Assembly: GCA_019118525.1 (NCBI GenBank)
Contig: DWYV01000009.1
Location: 22,525-86,524 of the forward strand
From: Candidatus Bariatricus faecipullorum
GTDB taxonomy: Bacteria; Bacillota; Clostridia; Lachnospirales; Lachnospiraceae
Direction: 5' to 3'
Length of the DNA: 64,000 nt
Shown piece after piece: positions 30,932-41,116 of the stretch. Below the pieces are notes generated by a model. It did not search any database. It was not told the origin of the DNA and worked only from the letters and a program-made list of their open reading frames with translations. How positions within the stretch are numbered: the stretch's first letter is position 1; each line of letters starts with the position of its first letter. The translations under genes and the position numbers were made by a program.

Positions 30932-30967
30932 CGGGGACGGGAATAATTTTTCAAAGGTAAGAAAGAG

Positions 30968-31002
30968 CGGAGCAGGGAGTACTTCAGATAATCCCTGCTC
31001 CG
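30968..31002. terminator. Hairpin ending the HTH module
   Basis: CGGAGCAGGGA and TCCCTGCTCCG form an 11-bp stem followed by TCTCATTCTG; the T-tract is modest. Confidence 0.6.
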
Positions 31003-31112
31003 TCTCATTCTGATATTTGCTTGTATGATACGGAACTGCAACTGTGACCGACAGAATTGTGGAAATCAGAAAACCGGTTCTTCCTCGTCTTCATAGGCCT
31101 CCAGTTTGAAAA

Positions 31113-31459
31113 TTACTGGACGTACACCATCATTCTCATGCCGGAACCGCAGTGGTCATTTGGAATAGTCTCAAATCCCAGTTTTTCATAAAATGGTTCT
31201 TTCCCTTTTTCTGAAAAGCTGGACTGACCACCACATCAGTTATCATCAGATAGATGCCGTCTCCTGTTAATCTGCCCATGCCAACTGCCTGACCATTTTC
31301 GGAAGCTGTTACGGTACAAATGCTTCTGGTCAGCACCATCATTGTCTGTTCCCTGGAAAAAAGGCTCCAGCCTGCACTTTTTCTTAATAGGCAGTAATCT
31401 TCATAGCATAATGTGTTTTTTTGATACACTATATTTTTTGTATTCAATTCTTGCGGCAT
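31113..31459 (-). pseudogene. GNAT acetyltransferase with internal deletion and frameshift
   Basis: The 5' part encodes a normal GNAT N-terminal half, with MGRLTGDGIYLMITDVVVSP reaching the acetyl-CoA-binding loop (AFQKKG). The homology then jumps frame to PFYEKLGFETIPNDHCGSGM and ends at the stop at 31113. About 40 residues covering the GxGxA/G loop and the following helix are missing. A GGAG lies before the ATG at 31459, so an aberrant 107-residue product could still be made, but not a working enzyme. It lies downstream of pyrG on the same strand. Confidence 0.75.
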
Positions 31460-31543
31460 AAGTTTACAACTCCATTTAACATAAGTTTGGAATTAGTCAG
31501 GCGTGATTTGGACAATCATACCTGACGAATCAATAGAAGAAAA

Positions 31544-31573
31544 ATCCCCGGCCGGAAGACCGGAACCGGGGAT
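31544..31573 (-). terminator. Terminator of pyrG
   Basis: Minus-strand stem CCCCGGTTCCGGT/CCGGCCGGGG with a short loop, followed by ATTTTTCTTC, 13 bases after the pyrG stop. Confidence 0.85.
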
Positions 31574-31585
31574 GAAAAAACAAAA

Positions 31586-33199
31586 CTAATCTTCTTTTCT
31601 GCTGTGTTTCAGCGCCGCTTCCACAAATCCCTTAAAGAGCGGATGGGGTTTGTTGGGGCGGGATTTCAGCTCCGGATGTGCCTGGGTACCGATAAACCAG
31701 GGGTGCTCCGGAATCTCAATCATTTCCACAATCCGTCCGTCCGGGGAGAGTCCGGAAAGAAGCATACCGCCTTCTTTCAGGTTGTCCCGGTAGTCGTTGT
31801 TTACTTCATAGCGGTGCCGGTGCCGTTCGTGGATTTCTTTTTTCCCGTAAAGCTGGTAGGCTTTGGAAGACTCATCCAGCACGCAGGGATAGGAACCGAG
31901 ACGGAGTGTGCCGCCGATATCCTCGATACCCTCCTGGTCCGGCATGATGTGAATTACCGGATGGGTGGTGTCGGACTTCAGCTCTGCGCTGTGAGCGTCG
32001 TTCCAGCCCAGCACATTCCGGGCAAATTCCACGATGGCAAGCTGCATGCCGAGACACAGCCCCAGGAAGGGAATTCCGTGAGTCCGTGCGTAGTGTATGG
32101 CCTCGATTTTTCCTTCGATTCCGCGGGAACCGAATCCGCCGGGAACCAGCACGCCGCTGACGTCTCCCAGAAGTTCCTCCACATTATCAGGGGTAACCGT
32201 TTCCGCGTCCACCCATTTGATGTTTACGGTGGTGTGGCTGTAGATACCGCCGTGCCTCAGGGCTTCCACTACGCTGATATAAGCGTCATGGAGCTGAATA
32301 TATTTTCCAACCAGTGCAACGGTAACTTCCTGGGTGGGATGACGCAGGCATTCCACCATTTCGCACCAGTCCTTCAGGTCCGGTTCCGGACAGTCCAGAT
32401 GCAGACATTCGCAGACAACTGATGCCAGGTGTTCTTTTTCCATGGCCAGAGGCGCCTCGTACAGATATTCTACATCCAGATTCTGCAGGACATGGCTGGC
32501 AGGAACGTTACAGAAGAGCGCAATTTTATCCTTGATTCCGCTGTTAAGAGGATGCTCGGAACGGCACACGATGATATCCGGCTGAATTCCCATTCCCTGG
32601 AGTTCTTTTACGCTTGCCTGCGTAGGCTTCGTTTTCATTTCCTGGGAGGCCTTCAGATAGGGAATCAGGGTTACGTGAATCAGGATAACGTTTTCGTGTC
32701 CTTTATCATGCTGGAATTGACGGATGGATTCCAGGAAAGGCTGGCTTTCGATGTCACCCACCGTTCCACCGACTTCAATAATGGCAATCTCCGTGTCGGA
32801 AGCAGAAGGATTCCGGTAAAAGCGGCTCTTGATTTCGTTGGTGATGTGAGGAATAACCTGGACAGTGCCGCCTCCAAAATCGCCGCGGCGTTCTTTCTGA
32901 AGTACGGACCAGTAGATTTTCCCGGTGGTTACGTTGGAATTTTTCGTAAGACTTTCATCAATGAAGCGTTCGTAATGTCCCAGGTCCAGGTCGGTTTCGG
33001 CTCCGTCGTCAGTGACAAAGACCTCGCCGTGCTGAACCGGGTTCATGGTGCCGGGGTCGATGTTGATATAAGGATCAAATTTCTGCATGGTCACGGTATA
33101 GCCCCGGGCCTTAAGCAGACGTCCAAGTGAAGCGGCGGTGATGCCCTTTCCAAGACCAGAGACAACACCGCCGGTTACGAATACATACTTTACTGCCAT
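31586..33199 (-). CDS. pyrG: CTP synthase
   Basis: Converts UTP to CTP using ATP and glutamine. The 537-residue length is standard. The N-terminal synthetase domain (about 1-270) shows [20 protein letters not shown], the ATP/UTP site [20 protein letters not shown], and [12 protein letters not shown]. The C-terminal class I glutaminase domain has the nucleophile Cys in [14 protein letters not shown] and the oxyanion strand [12 protein letters not shown], with the His-Glu dyad in HPEL. GGAGG precedes the ATG. It is transcribed away from DUF1846, 87 bases after that gene on the same strand. The leader shows no C-rich reiterative-initiation signature like that of B. subtilis pyrG. Confidence 0.97.
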   Translation of the reverse strand: MAVKYVFVTGGVVSGLGKGITAASLGRLLKARGYTVTMQKFDPYINIDPGTMNPVQHGEVFVTDDGAETDLDLGHYERFIDESLTKNSNVTTGKIYWSVLQKERRGDFGGGTVQVIPHITNEIKSRFYRNPSASDTEIAIIEVGGTVGDIESQPFLESIRQFQHDKGHENVILIHVTLIPYLKASQEMKTKPTQASVKELQGMGIQPDIIVCRSEHPLNSGIKDKIALFCNVPASHVLQNLDVEYLYEAPLAMEKEHLASVVCECLHLDCPEPDLKDWCEMVECLRHPTQEVTVALVGKYIQLHDAYISVVEALRHGGIYSHTTVNIKWVDAETVTPDNVEELLGDVSGVLVPGGFGSRGIEGKIEAIHYARTHGIPFLGLCLGMQLAIVEFARNVLGWNDAHSAELKSDTTHPVIHIMPDQEGIEDIGGTLRLGSYPCVLDESSKAYQLYGKKEIHERHRHRYEVNNDYRDNLKEGGMLLSGLSPDGRIVEMIEIPEHPWFIGTQAHPELKSRPNKPHPLFKGFVEAALKHSRKED

Positions 33200-33286
33200 G
33201 GTTTCCTCCTTGTGGTTTGTGAAAAGTTTCTCTTAAAAAAATACTTTTCGATTATACACCTCTTCGGAGAAAAAATAAAGGCGAAA

Positions 33287-34765
33287 TTACTGATACAGAG
33301 GTTTTTTTTCGTATTTTGGCTCTGAGGTGGCCTGAATTCCCAGTTTCTGGAACATCCGGATATCCACATTGGCCAGCATGACGGAGGTGTGGGCCTGACA
33401 GCCTTTCAGCCGGGGCAGCTGCTTAAGGGCAAGCCGTGCGGTCTCATCAAAGGAGGCCGTGCTGGAAAGGGCAATCAGTACTTCGTCTATGTGAAGCCGG
33501 GGGTTTTTCCCACCCAGGTACTCTGTTTTCAGTTTCTGAATCGGCTCGATGGCCGCCGGGGCAATCACGTTGGTTTCGTGAGAAATACCGGCAAGGGCCT
33601 TCAGGGCGTTCAGTATCAGGGCTGCGGAGGCCCCCAGAAGGCGGGAGGTCTTTCCTGTCACGACAGTTCCGTCCTCCAGTTCCATGGCCGCCGCCGGAGC
33701 CTGAGTCTTTTCGGCAAGGCTCAGGGCGATATCCACGACCTTCCGGTCATGCACGGTGATACCGGCCTGCTTCATCAGCAGTTCGATTTTATAGGCCTCG
33801 TCCCTGGGGCACAGACCCGCCAGAAACCGGTCCATGGTCAGATAGTACCGGCGGATGATTTCCTGGCAGGATGCCTCCCGGCAGGCCTCGTCGTCGCAGA
33901 TACAGTTCCCGGCCATGTTGACGCCCATGTCTGTGGGGGATTTGTAAGGACTTTCCCCGTAAATCCGTTCGAAAATGGCATTTAGAACCGGGAAAATCTC
34001 CACATCCCGGTTGTAGTTTACGGTAGTCTCCCCATAGGCTTCCAGGTGGAAGGGGTCAATCATATTGACGTCATTTAAATCTGCCGTGGCGGCCTCATAT
34101 GCCAGGTTTACGGGATGTTTCAGTGGAATATTCCAGATAGGAAAAGTCTCGAACTTGGCATACCCGGCCCGGATTCCCCGCTTGTGTTCATGGTAAAGCT
34201 GGGAGAGGCAGGTGGCCATTTTCCCGCTTCCCGGTCCCGGCGCTGTTACCACAACCAGGGGACGGGTTGTCTCAATGTATTCATTTTTGCCGTATCCGTT
34301 ATCGCTTACAATCAGCGGAATGTCGGAAGGATACCCTTCGATGACATAGTGGATGTAAACGGGAATGCCCAGTTTTTCCAGCCGGCCCTTGAATAAATCG
34401 GCGCTGTTCTGGCCGGAATACTGGGTGATAACCACGCTTCCCACATACAGTCCGTTTTCTTCAAATGCGTCTTTCAGACGCAGGACGTCCGTGTCATAAG
34501 TGATTCCAAGGTCTCCCCGGATTTTGTTGGCCTCGATGTCCGGGGCGCCGATGACGATGACAATCTCGGCGGTGTCGGACAGCTCTTTTAAAAGAGAAAG
34601 CTTGCTGTCCGGCTGAAAGCCCGGAAGTACCCGGGAAGCATGATAGTCGTCAAACAGCTTCCCGCCAAATTCCAGGTATAGTTTGTTGTCAAATTTATTG
34701 ATTCGCTCACGAATGTGAGCAGACTGCATGGTCAGATATTTCTCGTTGTCGAAACCTTTTCTCAT
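33287..34765 (-). CDS. DUF1846 domain-containing protein
   Basis: A 492-residue cytosolic protein of the DUF1846 family, beginning RKGFDNEKYLTMQSAHIRER, with internal VVVTAPGPGSGKMATCLSQLYHE, a phosphate-binding-loop-like segment, and ADLNDVNMIDPFHLEAYGET. The family occurs widely in Firmicutes and has structural but, as far as I know, no settled biochemical annotation. The start is set at ATG 34765 (GGGAG upstream); a longer in-frame start at 34846 would run through the promoter. It is divergent from ftsH, with back-to-back promoters between. Confidence 0.85.
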   Translation of the reverse strand: MRKGFDNEKYLTMQSAHIRERINKFDNKLYLEFGGKLFDDYHASRVLPGFQPDSKLSLLKELSDTAEIVIVIGAPDIEANKIRGDLGITYDTDVLRLKDAFEENGLYVGSVVITQYSGQNSADLFKGRLEKLGIPVYIHYVIEGYPSDIPLIVSDNGYGKNEYIETTRPLVVVTAPGPGSGKMATCLSQLYHEHKRGIRAGYAKFETFPIWNIPLKHPVNLAYEAATADLNDVNMIDPFHLEAYGETTVNYNRDVEIFPVLNAIFERIYGESPYKSPTDMGVNMAGNCICDDEACREASCQEIIRRYYLTMDRFLAGLCPRDEAYKIELLMKQAGITVHDRKVVDIALSLAEKTQAPAAAMELEDGTVVTGKTSRLLGASAALILNALKALAGISHETNVIAPAAIEPIQKLKTEYLGGKNPRLHIDEVLIALSSTASFDETARLALKQLPRLKGCQAHTSVMLANVDIRMFQKLGIQATSEPKYEKKPLYQ

Positions 34766-34857
34766 ATACGTACGTTCTCCCTCTACTGTATTCTTCTTCC
34801 GAATTATACTCCGAAAGCCCGGAAAACCGGCTTCTGGAGTATACACATACCAGGTTC

Positions 34858-34887
34858 AGTATACTATAAAATATGAGGTTTTTACAA
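34858..34887 (-). promoter_or_regulatory. Promoter of the DUF1846 gene
   Basis: Minus strand TTGTAA (34887-34882), 18 bases, TATACT (34863-34858). Confidence 0.5.
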
Positions 34888-34906
34888 TCTTTTCATAATC
34901 TTTTTA

Positions 34907-34935
34907 TTGATTTATGATTTCCCGCTCTTTATAAT
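34907..34935 (+). promoter_or_regulatory. Sigma-A promoter of ftsH
   Basis: TTGATT (34907-34912), 17 bases, TATAAT (34930-34935), 26 bases before the ftsH start. No CIRCE or CtsR-type operator was seen. Confidence 0.75.
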
Positions 34936-34961
34936 AGAAAAGACAGTATTAGGAGGTACTT

Positions 34962-37046
34962 ATGAATAATCAGAATAATCGGAATAACCAGAATAACCGA
35001 AATAATAAAGATAACCGGCAGGGCTGGGGAATTATCATTCTGACAGCCCTGCTCTGCATGGTGCTTGTGGGTGCTCTGTATCAGCTTCGCCAGGATACCA
35101 GTGCACAGGAGATTTCTTATGATAGATTCCTGGAAATGGTGGACGATGGAGATGTAAAAAGCGTTGTTATCCAGTCGGACCGTATCGTGATTACGCCAAA
35201 ATCAGAAAGTGAAAAACAGCAGAGCGGCTCTTCAGAGAGCGATGTGATTGGAAATTCTGTCAACGACAGCGCGGATTCCGGAAGCGGCGGAGGCCTTTTC
35301 GGCGGCGGGGAAAACGAGACAGTGTACTATACAGGGATTGTAAATGATGATACGCTGTCAGACAGGCTTTATGAAGCCGGAGTGGAATATCAGCAGGAAA
35401 TTCCGGATTCCACGTCGGCACTGTTTTTGAGCTTTTTCCTGAATGCAGTACTGCCGCTTGTACTTATCGGCATTCTGCTGGTATATTTTACCCGGAAAAT
35501 GTCCAAAGGCGGAGGAATGATGGGCGTTGGAAAGAGCAACGCCAAGATGTATGTGGAAAAGCAGACCGGTGTTACGTTTAAGGACGTGGCCGGTCAGGAT
35601 GAGGCAAAGGAATCGCTCCAGGAAGTGGTGGATTTCCTTCACAATCCTGGAAAATATACGGGAATCGGCGCCAGACTTCCCAAGGGAGCGCTGCTGGTAG
35701 GCCCTCCGGGAACCGGTAAGACGCTTCTGGCAAAGGCCGTGGCAGGCGAGGCGAAGGTACCGTTTTTCTCCCTTTCCGGTTCCGCCTTTGTAGAAATGTA
35801 CGTAGGTGTGGGTGCGTCCCGTGTCCGTGACCTGTTTAAACAGGCCCAGTCCATGGCTCCCTGCATTATTTTCATTGACGAGATTGATGCCATCGGAAAG
35901 AGCAGGGACAATTCCCTGGGAAGCAACGATGAACGGGAACAGACGCTGAATCAGCTCCTGGCGGAGATGGACGGATTTGATACCAACAAGGGGCTTCTTC
36001 TTCTGGCGGCCACCAACCGTCCGGAGATTCTGGATCCGGCCCTGCTGAGACCGGGACGGTTTGACCGGCGGATTATCGTGGAGAAGCCGGACCTGAAGGG
36101 ACGAATCGATGTGCTGAAAGTACATTCCAAGGATGTGCGGATGGATGAAACCGTCAACCTGGAAGAAATCGCCCTGGCCACCTCCGGTGCGGTGGGTTCC
36201 GATTTGGCCAACATGATTAACGAGGCCGCCATCAATGCAGTAAAGCACGGAAGAAATGCAGTTTCCCAGGCAGACCTGTTTGAGGCTGTGGAAGTCGTGC
36301 TGGTGGGTAAGGAAAAGAAAGACCGGATTATGAGTCAGAAGGAACGCCGCATTGTTTCCTACCACGAGGTGGGACATGCCCTTGTCAGCGCGCTTCAGAA
36401 GGATTCGGAACCGGTTCAGAAGATTACGATTGTTCCCAGAACCATGGGAGCTCTGGGCTATGTGATGCAGACGCCGGAGGAAGAGAAGTACTTAAACACC
36501 AAGGCGGAACTGGAGGCCATGCTGGTAGGATACCTGGGAGGCCGGGCCGCGGAGGAACTGGTCTTTGACACGGTGACGACCGGAGCAGCCAATGACATTG
36601 AGCAGGCTACCAAAGTGGCAAGAGCCATGATTACCCAGTACGGTATGTCGGAAAAATTCGGTCTGATTGGACTGGAATCCATTCAGAACCGCTATCTGGA
36701 CGGCCGTCCGGTTTCCAACTGCGGAGAGGCAACGGCAGCAGAGATTGACCAGGAAGTTATGAAGATGCTGAAGGAAGCTTATGCCGAGGCGAAGCGCCTG
36801 CTTTCCGAGCACCGGACTACCATGGATAAGATTGCAGAATTCCTGATTGAAAAAGAAACCATTACCGGAAAAGAATTTATGAAGATTTACCGGGAATGCG
36901 AGGGAATTCCGGAACCGGAAGAAGAGAAAAAGCCGGAGCCGGCAAAAGAGGCGGAGCAGAAGCCGGAGCCGGAACCGGAACCGGTGAAAGAACCGGAGAA
37001 ACCGGTACAGAAGACAGACGAAGAAGGATTTATCCTTCCTGAATAA
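34962..37046 (+). CDS. ftsH: ATP-dependent zinc metalloprotease FtsH
   Basis: A membrane-bound AAA+ protease that degrades misfolded membrane and regulatory proteins; 694 residues. The order is a cytoplasmic head of Asn/Arg-rich repeats ([17 protein letters not shown]), membrane helix (about 24-41), an extracytoplasmic domain with a Ser/Gly-rich loop, a second helix (about 148-170), and the AAA domain ([20 protein letters not shown], Walker [35 protein letters not shown]). The peptidase follows with the zinc site HEVGH near 467 and distal Asp region [10 protein letters not shown]. The C-terminus ends in Pro-Glu-Lys repeats. AGGAGG precedes the ATG. It has its own promoter and terminator. Confidence 0.97.
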   Translation: MNNQNNRNNQNNRNNKDNRQGWGIIILTALLCMVLVGALYQLRQDTSAQEISYDRFLEMVDDGDVKSVVIQSDRIVITPKSESEKQQSGSSESDVIGNSVNDSADSGSGGGLFGGGENETVYYTGIVNDDTLSDRLYEAGVEYQQEIPDSTSALFLSFFLNAVLPLVLIGILLVYFTRKMSKGGGMMGVGKSNAKMYVEKQTGVTFKDVAGQDEAKESLQEVVDFLHNPGKYTGIGARLPKGALLVGPPGTGKTLLAKAVAGEAKVPFFSLSGSAFVEMYVGVGASRVRDLFKQAQSMAPCIIFIDEIDAIGKSRDNSLGSNDEREQTLNQLLAEMDGFDTNKGLLLLAATNRPEILDPALLRPGRFDRRIIVEKPDLKGRIDVLKVHSKDVRMDETVNLEEIALATSGAVGSDLANMINEAAINAVKHGRNAVSQADLFEAVEVVLVGKEKKDRIMSQKERRIVSYHEVGHALVSALQKDSEPVQKITIVPRTMGALGYVMQTPEEEKYLNTKAELEAMLVGYLGGRAAEELVFDTVTTGAANDIEQATKVARAMITQYGMSEKFGLIGLESIQNRYLDGRPVSNCGEATAAEIDQEVMKMLKEAYAEAKRLLSEHRTTMDKIAEFLIEKETITGKEFMKIYRECEGIPEPEEEKKPEPAKEAEQKPEPEPEPVKEPEKPVQKTDEEGFILPE

Positions 37047-37054
37047 AGAAGACA

Positions 37055-37094
37055 GGGAGCGGTTCTTCCAGGAAAAGAACCGTTCCCTTTTTTT
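37055..37094 (+). terminator. Terminator of ftsH
   Basis: GGGAGCGGTTCTT pairs with AAGAACCGTTCCC (13 bp) and is followed by seven T residues. Confidence 0.92.
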
Positions 37095-37097
37095 GGG

Positions 37098-37126
37098 TTG
37101 TTCCATGGGAAATGACAGGGTATAAT
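37098..37126 (+). promoter_or_regulatory. Promoter abutting the uvrC start codon
   Basis: TTGTTC (37098-37103), 17 bases, TATAAT (37121-37126). The start codon begins at 37133, seven bases after the -10, so the transcript may start at or next to the ATG. Confidence 0.5.
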
Positions 37127-37132
37127 ACAGTT

Positions 37133-39031
37133 ATGGAAAATCAGACGTTTATTATAGAAGAAGAGTTAAAAAAACTCCCGGCAAAGCCGGGGGTATACCT
37201 GATGCATGACGAGCAGGACAAGATTATCTATGTGGGCAAGGCCATCAGTCTGAAAAACCGGGTGCGCCAGTATTTTCAGGACAGCCGGAACAAGGGCGTC
37301 AAGATAGAACAGATGGTGACGCATATCCGCCGGTTTGAGTATATCGTGACGGATTCGGAACTGGAGGCCCTGGTGCTGGAATGTAACCTCATCAAAGAGC
37401 ACCGGCCCAAATATAACACCATGCTGATGGATGACAAAAGCTATCCTTTTATCAAGGTCACTGTGGGAGAGGATTTTCCCCGTGTGATGCTGGCCAGGAA
37501 GCAGGTGAAGGACAAGGCCAGATATTTCGGCCCCTATACCAGTGCGGGGGCGGTGAAGGATACCATTGAGCTTCTGCGGAAGCTGTACCATATCCGGGAC
37601 TGCCGGAGAAATCTCCCCCGGGACACCGGGAAGGAGCGGCCCTGCCTGAACTATCATATCGGGCAGTGCGCGGCTCCCTGCCAGGGATATATTTCCAGGG
37701 AGGAATATCAGAAATCCGTAGAAGAAGTTATCCGGTTTCTGAGCGGGAAATTCGAGCCCGTTTTAAAAGAACTGGAAGAAAAGATGCAGAAGGCATCGGA
37801 AGAACTGGAATTTGAAAAAGCGATTGAGTACCGGGAACTGCTGAACAGTGTGCGGCATATCGCCCAGAAGCAGAAGATTACCAGCACCGGCGGCGATGAC
37901 AGGGACATTCTGGCGATTGCCACGGACCGGGAGGATGCGGTGGTTCAGGTGTTCTTCATCCGGGGCGGCAGACTTATCGGCCGGGACCATTTCTATCTCC
38001 GGATTGTGGAGGGAGAAGAAGAGGGGGCTATCCTGGACAGCTTTATCAAGCAGTTTTACGCAGGAACTCCTTATATCCCGGCAGAACTGATGCTTCCCAC
38101 AGAGGTGGAGGACGCGGAGGTTCTGGAGGAGTGGCTGGGACGCAGACGGGGCCACCGGGTGCGCATCCGGGTTCCGAAAAAAGGCGAGAAAGAAAAGCTG
38201 GTGGAGCTGGCAAAGAAAAATGCCGAGCTGGTTCTTAGCCGTGACAGAGAACGGCTGAAGCGGGAGGAAGGAAGAACCATTGGCGCGGTAAAAGAGATTG
38301 CGTCCCTGCTGGGGCTGGACCACCTGGAACGGATGGAAGCCTACGATATTTCCAACACCAGCGGTTTCGCTTCAGTGGGTTCCATGATTGTCTATGAGAA
38401 AGGAAAGCCCAAGAGAAACGATTACCGGAAGTTCCGGATTAAAGGCGTGCAGGGGGCGGATGACTATGCCAGCCTGGAAGAAGTACTGACCAGACGCTTC
38501 CGTCACGGCCTGGAGGAACAGAAGAGCGGAAAAGAACTGGGAAGTTTTCAGGTGTTTCCGGACCTGATTCTGATGGACGGCGGGAAAGGGCAGGTCAATG
38601 TGGCTCTGAAAGTGCTGGATCGCCTGCATCTGGATATCCCCGTGTGCGGGATGGTAAAGGATGACAGCCACAGAACCCGGGGACTTTACTATCACAACCG
38701 GGAAATTGCCATAGACAGGAATTCCGAAGGATTCCGTCTGATTACCCGTATTCAGGATGAAGCCCACCGGTTTGCCATAGAATTTCACCGGCAGCTCAGA
38801 AGCAAAGGGCAGGTACATTCGGTACTGGACGACATCCCGGGCGTGGGACCGGCCAGACGGAAGGCTCTGATGAAGGCTTTTCAGAGTCTGGAGGACATCA
38901 AAAATGCCAGCCCGGAAGAGTTAAGGCAGATTCCGTCGATGAATGAAAAATCGGCGAAAGATGTGTACCGGTTTTTCCATGAGGGCGCTCTGCCCGGAGA
39001 AACCGCAGTACAGACAATAAATAAAGAGTAA
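37133..39031 (+). CDS. uvrC: Excinuclease ABC subunit C
   Basis: Makes both incisions around bulky DNA lesions after UvrAB recognition; 632 residues. The N-terminal GIY-YIG domain has [20 protein letters not shown], then [10 protein letters not shown]; Cys-rich [15 protein letters not shown], a UVR motif ([18 protein letters not shown]), and an RNase H-like C-terminal nuclease ([31 protein letters not shown]) with helix-hairpin-helix motifs ([15 protein letters not shown]) follow. I start at ATG 37133 because UvrC homologues begin just before the E-E-L-K-K-L-P segment; an earlier in-frame ATG (37112) lacks a ribosome site and precedes the -10. First gene of a run with hprK and glcK. Confidence 0.96.
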   Translation: MENQTFIIEEELKKLPAKPGVYLMHDEQDKIIYVGKAISLKNRVRQYFQDSRNKGVKIEQMVTHIRRFEYIVTDSELEALVLECNLIKEHRPKYNTMLMDDKSYPFIKVTVGEDFPRVMLARKQVKDKARYFGPYTSAGAVKDTIELLRKLYHIRDCRRNLPRDTGKERPCLNYHIGQCAAPCQGYISREEYQKSVEEVIRFLSGKFEPVLKELEEKMQKASEELEFEKAIEYRELLNSVRHIAQKQKITSTGGDDRDILAIATDREDAVVQVFFIRGGRLIGRDHFYLRIVEGEEEGAILDSFIKQFYAGTPYIPAELMLPTEVEDAEVLEEWLGRRRGHRVRIRVPKKGEKEKLVELAKKNAELVLSRDRERLKREEGRTIGAVKEIASLLGLDHLERMEAYDISNTSGFASVGSMIVYEKGKPKRNDYRKFRIKGVQGADDYASLEEVLTRRFRHGLEEQKSGKELGSFQVFPDLILMDGGKGQVNVALKVLDRLHLDIPVCGMVKDDSHRTRGLYYHNREIAIDRNSEGFRLITRIQDEAHRFAIEFHRQLRSKGQVHSVLDDIPGVGPARRKALMKAFQSLEDIKNASPEELRQIPSMNEKSAKDVYRFFHEGALPGETAVQTINKE

Positions 39032-39045
39032 AGGAGACAGCAGAT

Positions 39046-39969
39046 ATGGGAGTAGTAAATCTACAAAAAATAGTGGAAAAGATGGATTTGAAAAACCTGA
39101 CCCCGGATGTGGAACTGGAGGGGCATGGAGTAAAGGTGCCGGACATTAACCGCCCCGCTCTTCAGCTTGCCGGATTTTTTGACCATTTCGCGTCGGAGCG
39201 TGTACAGGTTATCGGATATGTGGAATACACGTATCTGGCGTCCCTGACAGAGGAACACAAGGAAAAAATATATGACACTCTGTTTTCCTATGATATCCCC
39301 TGCTTCGTGTTCTGCCGGAATCTTCAGCCGGAAGAGCGTTTTCTGGAGAAGGCGGCCGAGAGGCAGATACCGGTGTTTCTGACCACAAAGCAGACGTCTG
39401 CCTTCTCTGCGGAGATTATCCGGTGGCTGAATGTGGAACTGGCACCCTGCATTTCCATCCACGGCGTTCTGGTGGACGTTATGGGTGTGGGCGTGCTGAT
39501 TATGGGAGAGAGCGGTATCGGAAAAAGCGAGGCTGCCCTGGAACTAATTAAAAGGGGACACCGTCTGGTTACGGACGATGTTGTGGAAATCCACAAAGTC
39601 AGCGACGATACCCTGGTGGGAACGGCTCCCGGCATTACCCGGCATTTTATAGAACTCAGAGGCATCGGTATCATCGATGTAAAGACCCTGTTCGGTGTAC
39701 AGAGTGTAAAAGAGACGCAGAACATTGACCTGGTTATCACTCTGGAAGACTGGGACAAGGACAAAGAATACGACAGACTGGGACTGACAGAAGAATATAC
39801 GGAGTTCCTTGGAAACAAGGTGGTCTGCCATAATATTCCCATCCGTCCGGGCCGGAACCTGGCCATTATCGTAGAGTCCGCGGCGGCGAACTACCGTCAG
39901 AAACGGATGGGTTACAACGCAGCCCAGGAACTTTACCGCCGGGTACAGGAAAACCTGAAGAGAAATTAA
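39046..39969 (+). CDS. hprK: HPr kinase/phosphorylase
   Basis: A bifunctional enzyme that phosphorylates or dephosphorylates Ser46 of HPr, setting CcpA-dependent carbon catabolite control. The 307-residue length is standard. The C-terminal kinase domain carries the P-loop LIMGESGIGKSEAALELI, the catalytic region HRLVTDDVVEIHK, and the family signature ELRGIGIIDVKTLFG. The N-terminal half is the regulatory domain. AAAGGAG precedes the ATG, 14 bases after uvrC. Its coupling to glucokinase downstream groups glucose phosphorylation and catabolite signalling. Confidence 0.96.
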   Translation: MGVVNLQKIVEKMDLKNLTPDVELEGHGVKVPDINRPALQLAGFFDHFASERVQVIGYVEYTYLASLTEEHKEKIYDTLFSYDIPCFVFCRNLQPEERFLEKAAERQIPVFLTTKQTSAFSAEIIRWLNVELAPCISIHGVLVDVMGVGVLIMGESGIGKSEAALELIKRGHRLVTDDVVEIHKVSDDTLVGTAPGITRHFIELRGIGIIDVKTLFGVQSVKETQNIDLVITLEDWDKDKEYDRLGLTEEYTEFLGNKVVCHNIPIRPGRNLAIIVESAAANYRQKRMGYNAAQELYRRVQENLKRN

Positions 39970-39984
39970 GAGGGAGGCCGCAGG

Positions 39985-40932
39985 ATGAAATACTGTTTTG
40001 GAATCGATATCGGAGGAACAACTGTAAAAATGGGACTTTTCCAGGAAGACGGAAAGCTGCTGGAAAAGTGGGAGATTAAGACAAAAACGGAAAACGAAGG
40101 TGAGGCAATCCTCCCGGACATCACCCAATCGCTGAATATCAAAATGGAAGAAAGAGAGATTGACAGAGAGGACATACTGGGAATCGGCGTAGGAATCCCC
40201 GCTCCCGTGACCGAAGATGGAGTCGTGGAAAACACCGCCAACCTGGGCTGGGGCTACAAGGAAGTTAAGAGAGAGCTTCAGGAGCTTACCGGCGGCATTA
40301 ACGTGGAAGTCTGTAATGACGCCAATGCGGCGGCTCTGGGCGAGATGTGGCTTGGCGGCGGAAAAGGCAGCAGGAATATGATTATGGTGACCCTTGGCAC
40401 CGGTGTGGGAGGCGGCATCATCGTCAACGGACAGTGTGTGGTGGGAAGCCATGGGGCCGGCGGAGAAATCGGTCATATCTGTGTGAATTATCAGGAGACA
40501 GAACCCTGCGGATGCGGGAACAAGGGCTGCCTCGAGCAGTACACCTCCGCTACCGGCATTGTTCGCCTGGCAAAACGGAGACTGGAGCAGGACGAGGCGC
40601 CCAGCCGTCTGCGGAGGAGCCGTCAGATTTCCGCGAAGACCGTGTTTGACGCGGTAAAGGCAGACGATATTCTGGCTATCGAAGTGGCGACAGAATTCGG
40701 GAAAATCCTCGGAAGCGCCCTGGCAAATCTGGCCGCGGCCTGCGATCCGGAAGTCATTGTTATCGGGGGCGGCGTGTCCCGGGCCGGAGAAGTGCTTCTC
40801 GGATATATCGAGAAACCTTTCCAGCAGAGAGCATTCTTTGCCAATAAAAAGACCCGCTTCTGCCTGGCAGAGCTGGGAAATGACGCGGGTATCTGCGGCG
40901 CGGCAAAGCTGGTGCTGGATGTGGAGAAATAG
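39985..40932 (+). CDS. glcK: ROK-family glucokinase
   Basis: Phosphorylates glucose to glucose 6-phosphate with ATP; 315 residues. It shows the ATP phosphate-binding loop FGIDIGGTTVKMGLF, the sugar-binding region NDANAAALGEMWLGG, MVTLGTGVGGGII, and the ROK zinc motif EIGHICVN followed by CGCGNKGCLEQY. A family-typical GAGGEIGH His coordinates zinc. It starts 15 bases after hprK with GAGGGAGG upstream and ends at a clear terminator, so uvrC-hprK-glcK form one operon. A regulatory (DNA-binding) domain is absent, excluding a NagC-type repressor. Confidence 0.93.
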   Translation: MKYCFGIDIGGTTVKMGLFQEDGKLLEKWEIKTKTENEGEAILPDITQSLNIKMEEREIDREDILGIGVGIPAPVTEDGVVENTANLGWGYKEVKRELQELTGGINVEVCNDANAAALGEMWLGGGKGSRNMIMVTLGTGVGGGIIVNGQCVVGSHGAGGEIGHICVNYQETEPCGCGNKGCLEQYTSATGIVRLAKRRLEQDEAPSRLRRSRQISAKTVFDAVKADDILAIEVATEFGKILGSALANLAAACDPEVIVIGGGVSRAGEVLLGYIEKPFQQRAFFANKKTRFCLAELGNDAGICGAAKLVLDVEK

Positions 40933-40957
40933 AACAGGGCAGTTGCCAAAACATAGA

Positions 40958-40987
40958 AAAGGAGCAGTTCCTGCGAACTGCTCCTTT
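40958..40987 (+). terminator. Terminator of the uvrC-hprK-glcK operon
   Basis: AAAGGAGCAGTTC and GAACTGCTCCTTT form a 13-bp stem with a 4-base loop. Confidence 0.88.
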
Positions 40988-40989
40988 GT

Positions 40990-41110
40990 TATACCATGTG
41001 CTCCGCACATGATACCCTCCGGGGGATACGCACGCCCCGGCAGGGCAGATGCCTCTCTTCGTTCGGCCCGGGGCGGCGCCGGTATAATGTCTGACGACAT
41101 TATACCATAA
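40990..41110. repeat. Cluster of three hairpins between glcK and the PBP gene
   Basis: Successive inverted repeats: CATGTG-CTCCG-CACATG (40996 on); CGCCCCGG with CCCGGGGCG spanning about 41029-41083; and the perfect 10-bp GGTATAATGT-CTGACG-ACATTATACC (about 41081-41106). The last ends eleven bases before the convergent PBP gene stop and may terminate it, though no T-tract is evident. The function of the rest is unclear. Confidence 0.5.
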
Positions 41111-41116
41111 TTTAAT

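Noticed and set aside
30968..31002. Transposon terminal repeat
   Set aside because: It is a simple 11-bp hairpin without a matching distal copy or transposase; better explained as a terminator.
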